Assembly: GCA_031289065.1 (NCBI GenBank)
Contig: JAITQI010000067.1
Coordinates: forward strand, 1-21,546
DNA from: Oscillospiraceae bacterium
Lineage (GTDB): Bacteria; Bacillota; Clostridia; Oscillospirales; UBA929
DNA: 21,546 nt
Direction: 5' to 3'
Shown here one piece after another: positions 21,084-21,546 of the stretch; positions within the stretch are counted from its first letter, which is position 1; each line of letters begins with the position of its first letter. The notes beneath the pieces were generated by a model. The model saw nothing but the letters and a program-made list of their open reading frames with translations. It searched no databases and had not been told where the DNA came from. The position numbers were made by a program, and so were the translations under genes.

Positions 21084-21546
21084 TCACGGCCCCACGACCA
21101 CCCGCCGCCCCTCCACCATCAGCCGTCCTTCGCAGAACAGGCGCACGGCCTGGGGCAACAATGTCCATTCGGCTTGTTCCATGACCCGGCGTTGGAGGGT
21201 TTCCGGGGTGTCGTCGGGTTCCACCGGGACGGCCTTTTGCAGGATGATCGGGCCGCCGTCGGTTTCCGGGGTGACAAAGTGTACGGTGGCCCCGGTCAGT
21301 TTGACCCCGGACGCCAGCACCGCCTTATGCACCCGCAGGCCGTAGTACCCGTCCCCGCAAAAGGCGGGGATGAGCGCCGGGTGGACGTTGAGCACCCGAT
21401 GAGGGAAGGCCTCGCAGAAGGCCGGGGACAGGACGTACAAAAAACCCGCCAGCACGACCAGCCCGATGTCGGCCGCCCGGAGGGCCGCTGTCACGGCGTC
21501 CGTGAAGGCCTCCCGGGTGGCATAGTCCCGGTGGGGCACAACGGCG
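21084..21546 (-). CDS. purN: Phosphoribosylglycinamide formyltransferase (5' end outside window)
   Basis: PurN transfers a formyl group from 10-formyltetrahydrofolate to GAR in purine synthesis. The C-terminal 154 residues are in the window. The frame is open to the window edge, and the GTG at 21539 is an internal Val (AVVPHRDYATREAF), so the gene starts beyond 21546. The catalytic Asn and His are in LNVHPALIPAF and the catalytic Asp is in PETDGGPIILQ. The VVLAGFLYVLSPAF block is typical of the family. The gene converges on the ATP-grasp gene across the palindromic element. Purine neighbours (purM, purH) would be expected upstream, outside this window. Confidence 0.95.
   Translation of the reverse strand, partial: AVVPHRDYATREAFTDAVTAALRAADIGLVVLAGFLYVLSPAFCEAFPHRVLNVHPALIPAFCGDGYYGLRVHKAVLASGVKLTGATVHFVTPETDGGPIILQKAVPVEPDDTPETLQRRVMEQAEWTLLPQAVRLFCEGRLMVEGRRVVVGP

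Overview
The window is an ordinary-looking, gene-dense piece of a high-GC Firmicutes chromosome. Clostridia is the likely class, of the Oscillospiraceae/Ruminococcaceae kind. This is inferred from strong AGGAGG-type ribosome binding sites, sigma-A type promoters, the dprA-topA-trmFO gene order, a YtvI-type permease, a BirA-box-controlled bioY-birA unit, and an aspartokinase with a Bacillus-like internal start. I see no phage, plasmid, CRISPR, rRNA or tRNA genes. No gene-free stretch exceeds 300 bases; the longest are about 235 bases (13862-14096) and about 200 bases (15243-15443).

Layout. 1-831 is the 3' end of lysS. 916-4239 holds a one-TM protein of unknown function, a TrmH/SpoU-type RNA methyltransferase, a lipoprotein and dprA. 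4331-6730 is topA with a long Lys/Ala/Thr histone-H1-like tail, followed by trmFO, plsX and rnc, the last three tightly coupled by ATGA/GTGA overlaps. 9911-12712 is a two-gene unit: a PocR-domain AraC regulator and a RACo-like ferredoxin/ATPase that reactivates corrinoid proteins, with no corrinoid methyltransferase in view. A convergent ytvI-like permease (minus strand, 12764-13861) meets it at a near-perfect dyad. 14097-16649 holds hom and lysC (aspartate-family amino acids), separated by a palindromic repeat element. 16749-18393 is bioY-birA behind a promoter covered by a BirA operator. 18555-20988 is a possible novel unit: a TetR-type regulator, a PucR/CdaR-like sensor that lacks its DNA-binding domain, and an ATP-grasp ligase of unknown substrate. 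It sits behind a clear promoter and a structured leader. A partial purN on the minus strand closes the window.

The most notable non-coding signals are: (i) a seven-base tandem repeat (consensus TCTTCTG, seven units at 4265-4313) with shorter in-phase relatives just upstream of the ribosome binding sites of dprA, the PocR/AraC gene and perhaps lysC; (ii) two diverged copies, in opposite orientation, of a MITE-like palindromic element at about 15265-15388 and 20987-21079, the second with perfect 23-bp terminal inverted repeats; (iii) the BirA operator at 16658-16689; (iv) the structured leader at 18422-18554; and (v) an internal ribosome binding site and GTG in lysC for a separate regulatory subunit.

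All assignments come from reading the sequence and recalling families; no database search was run.
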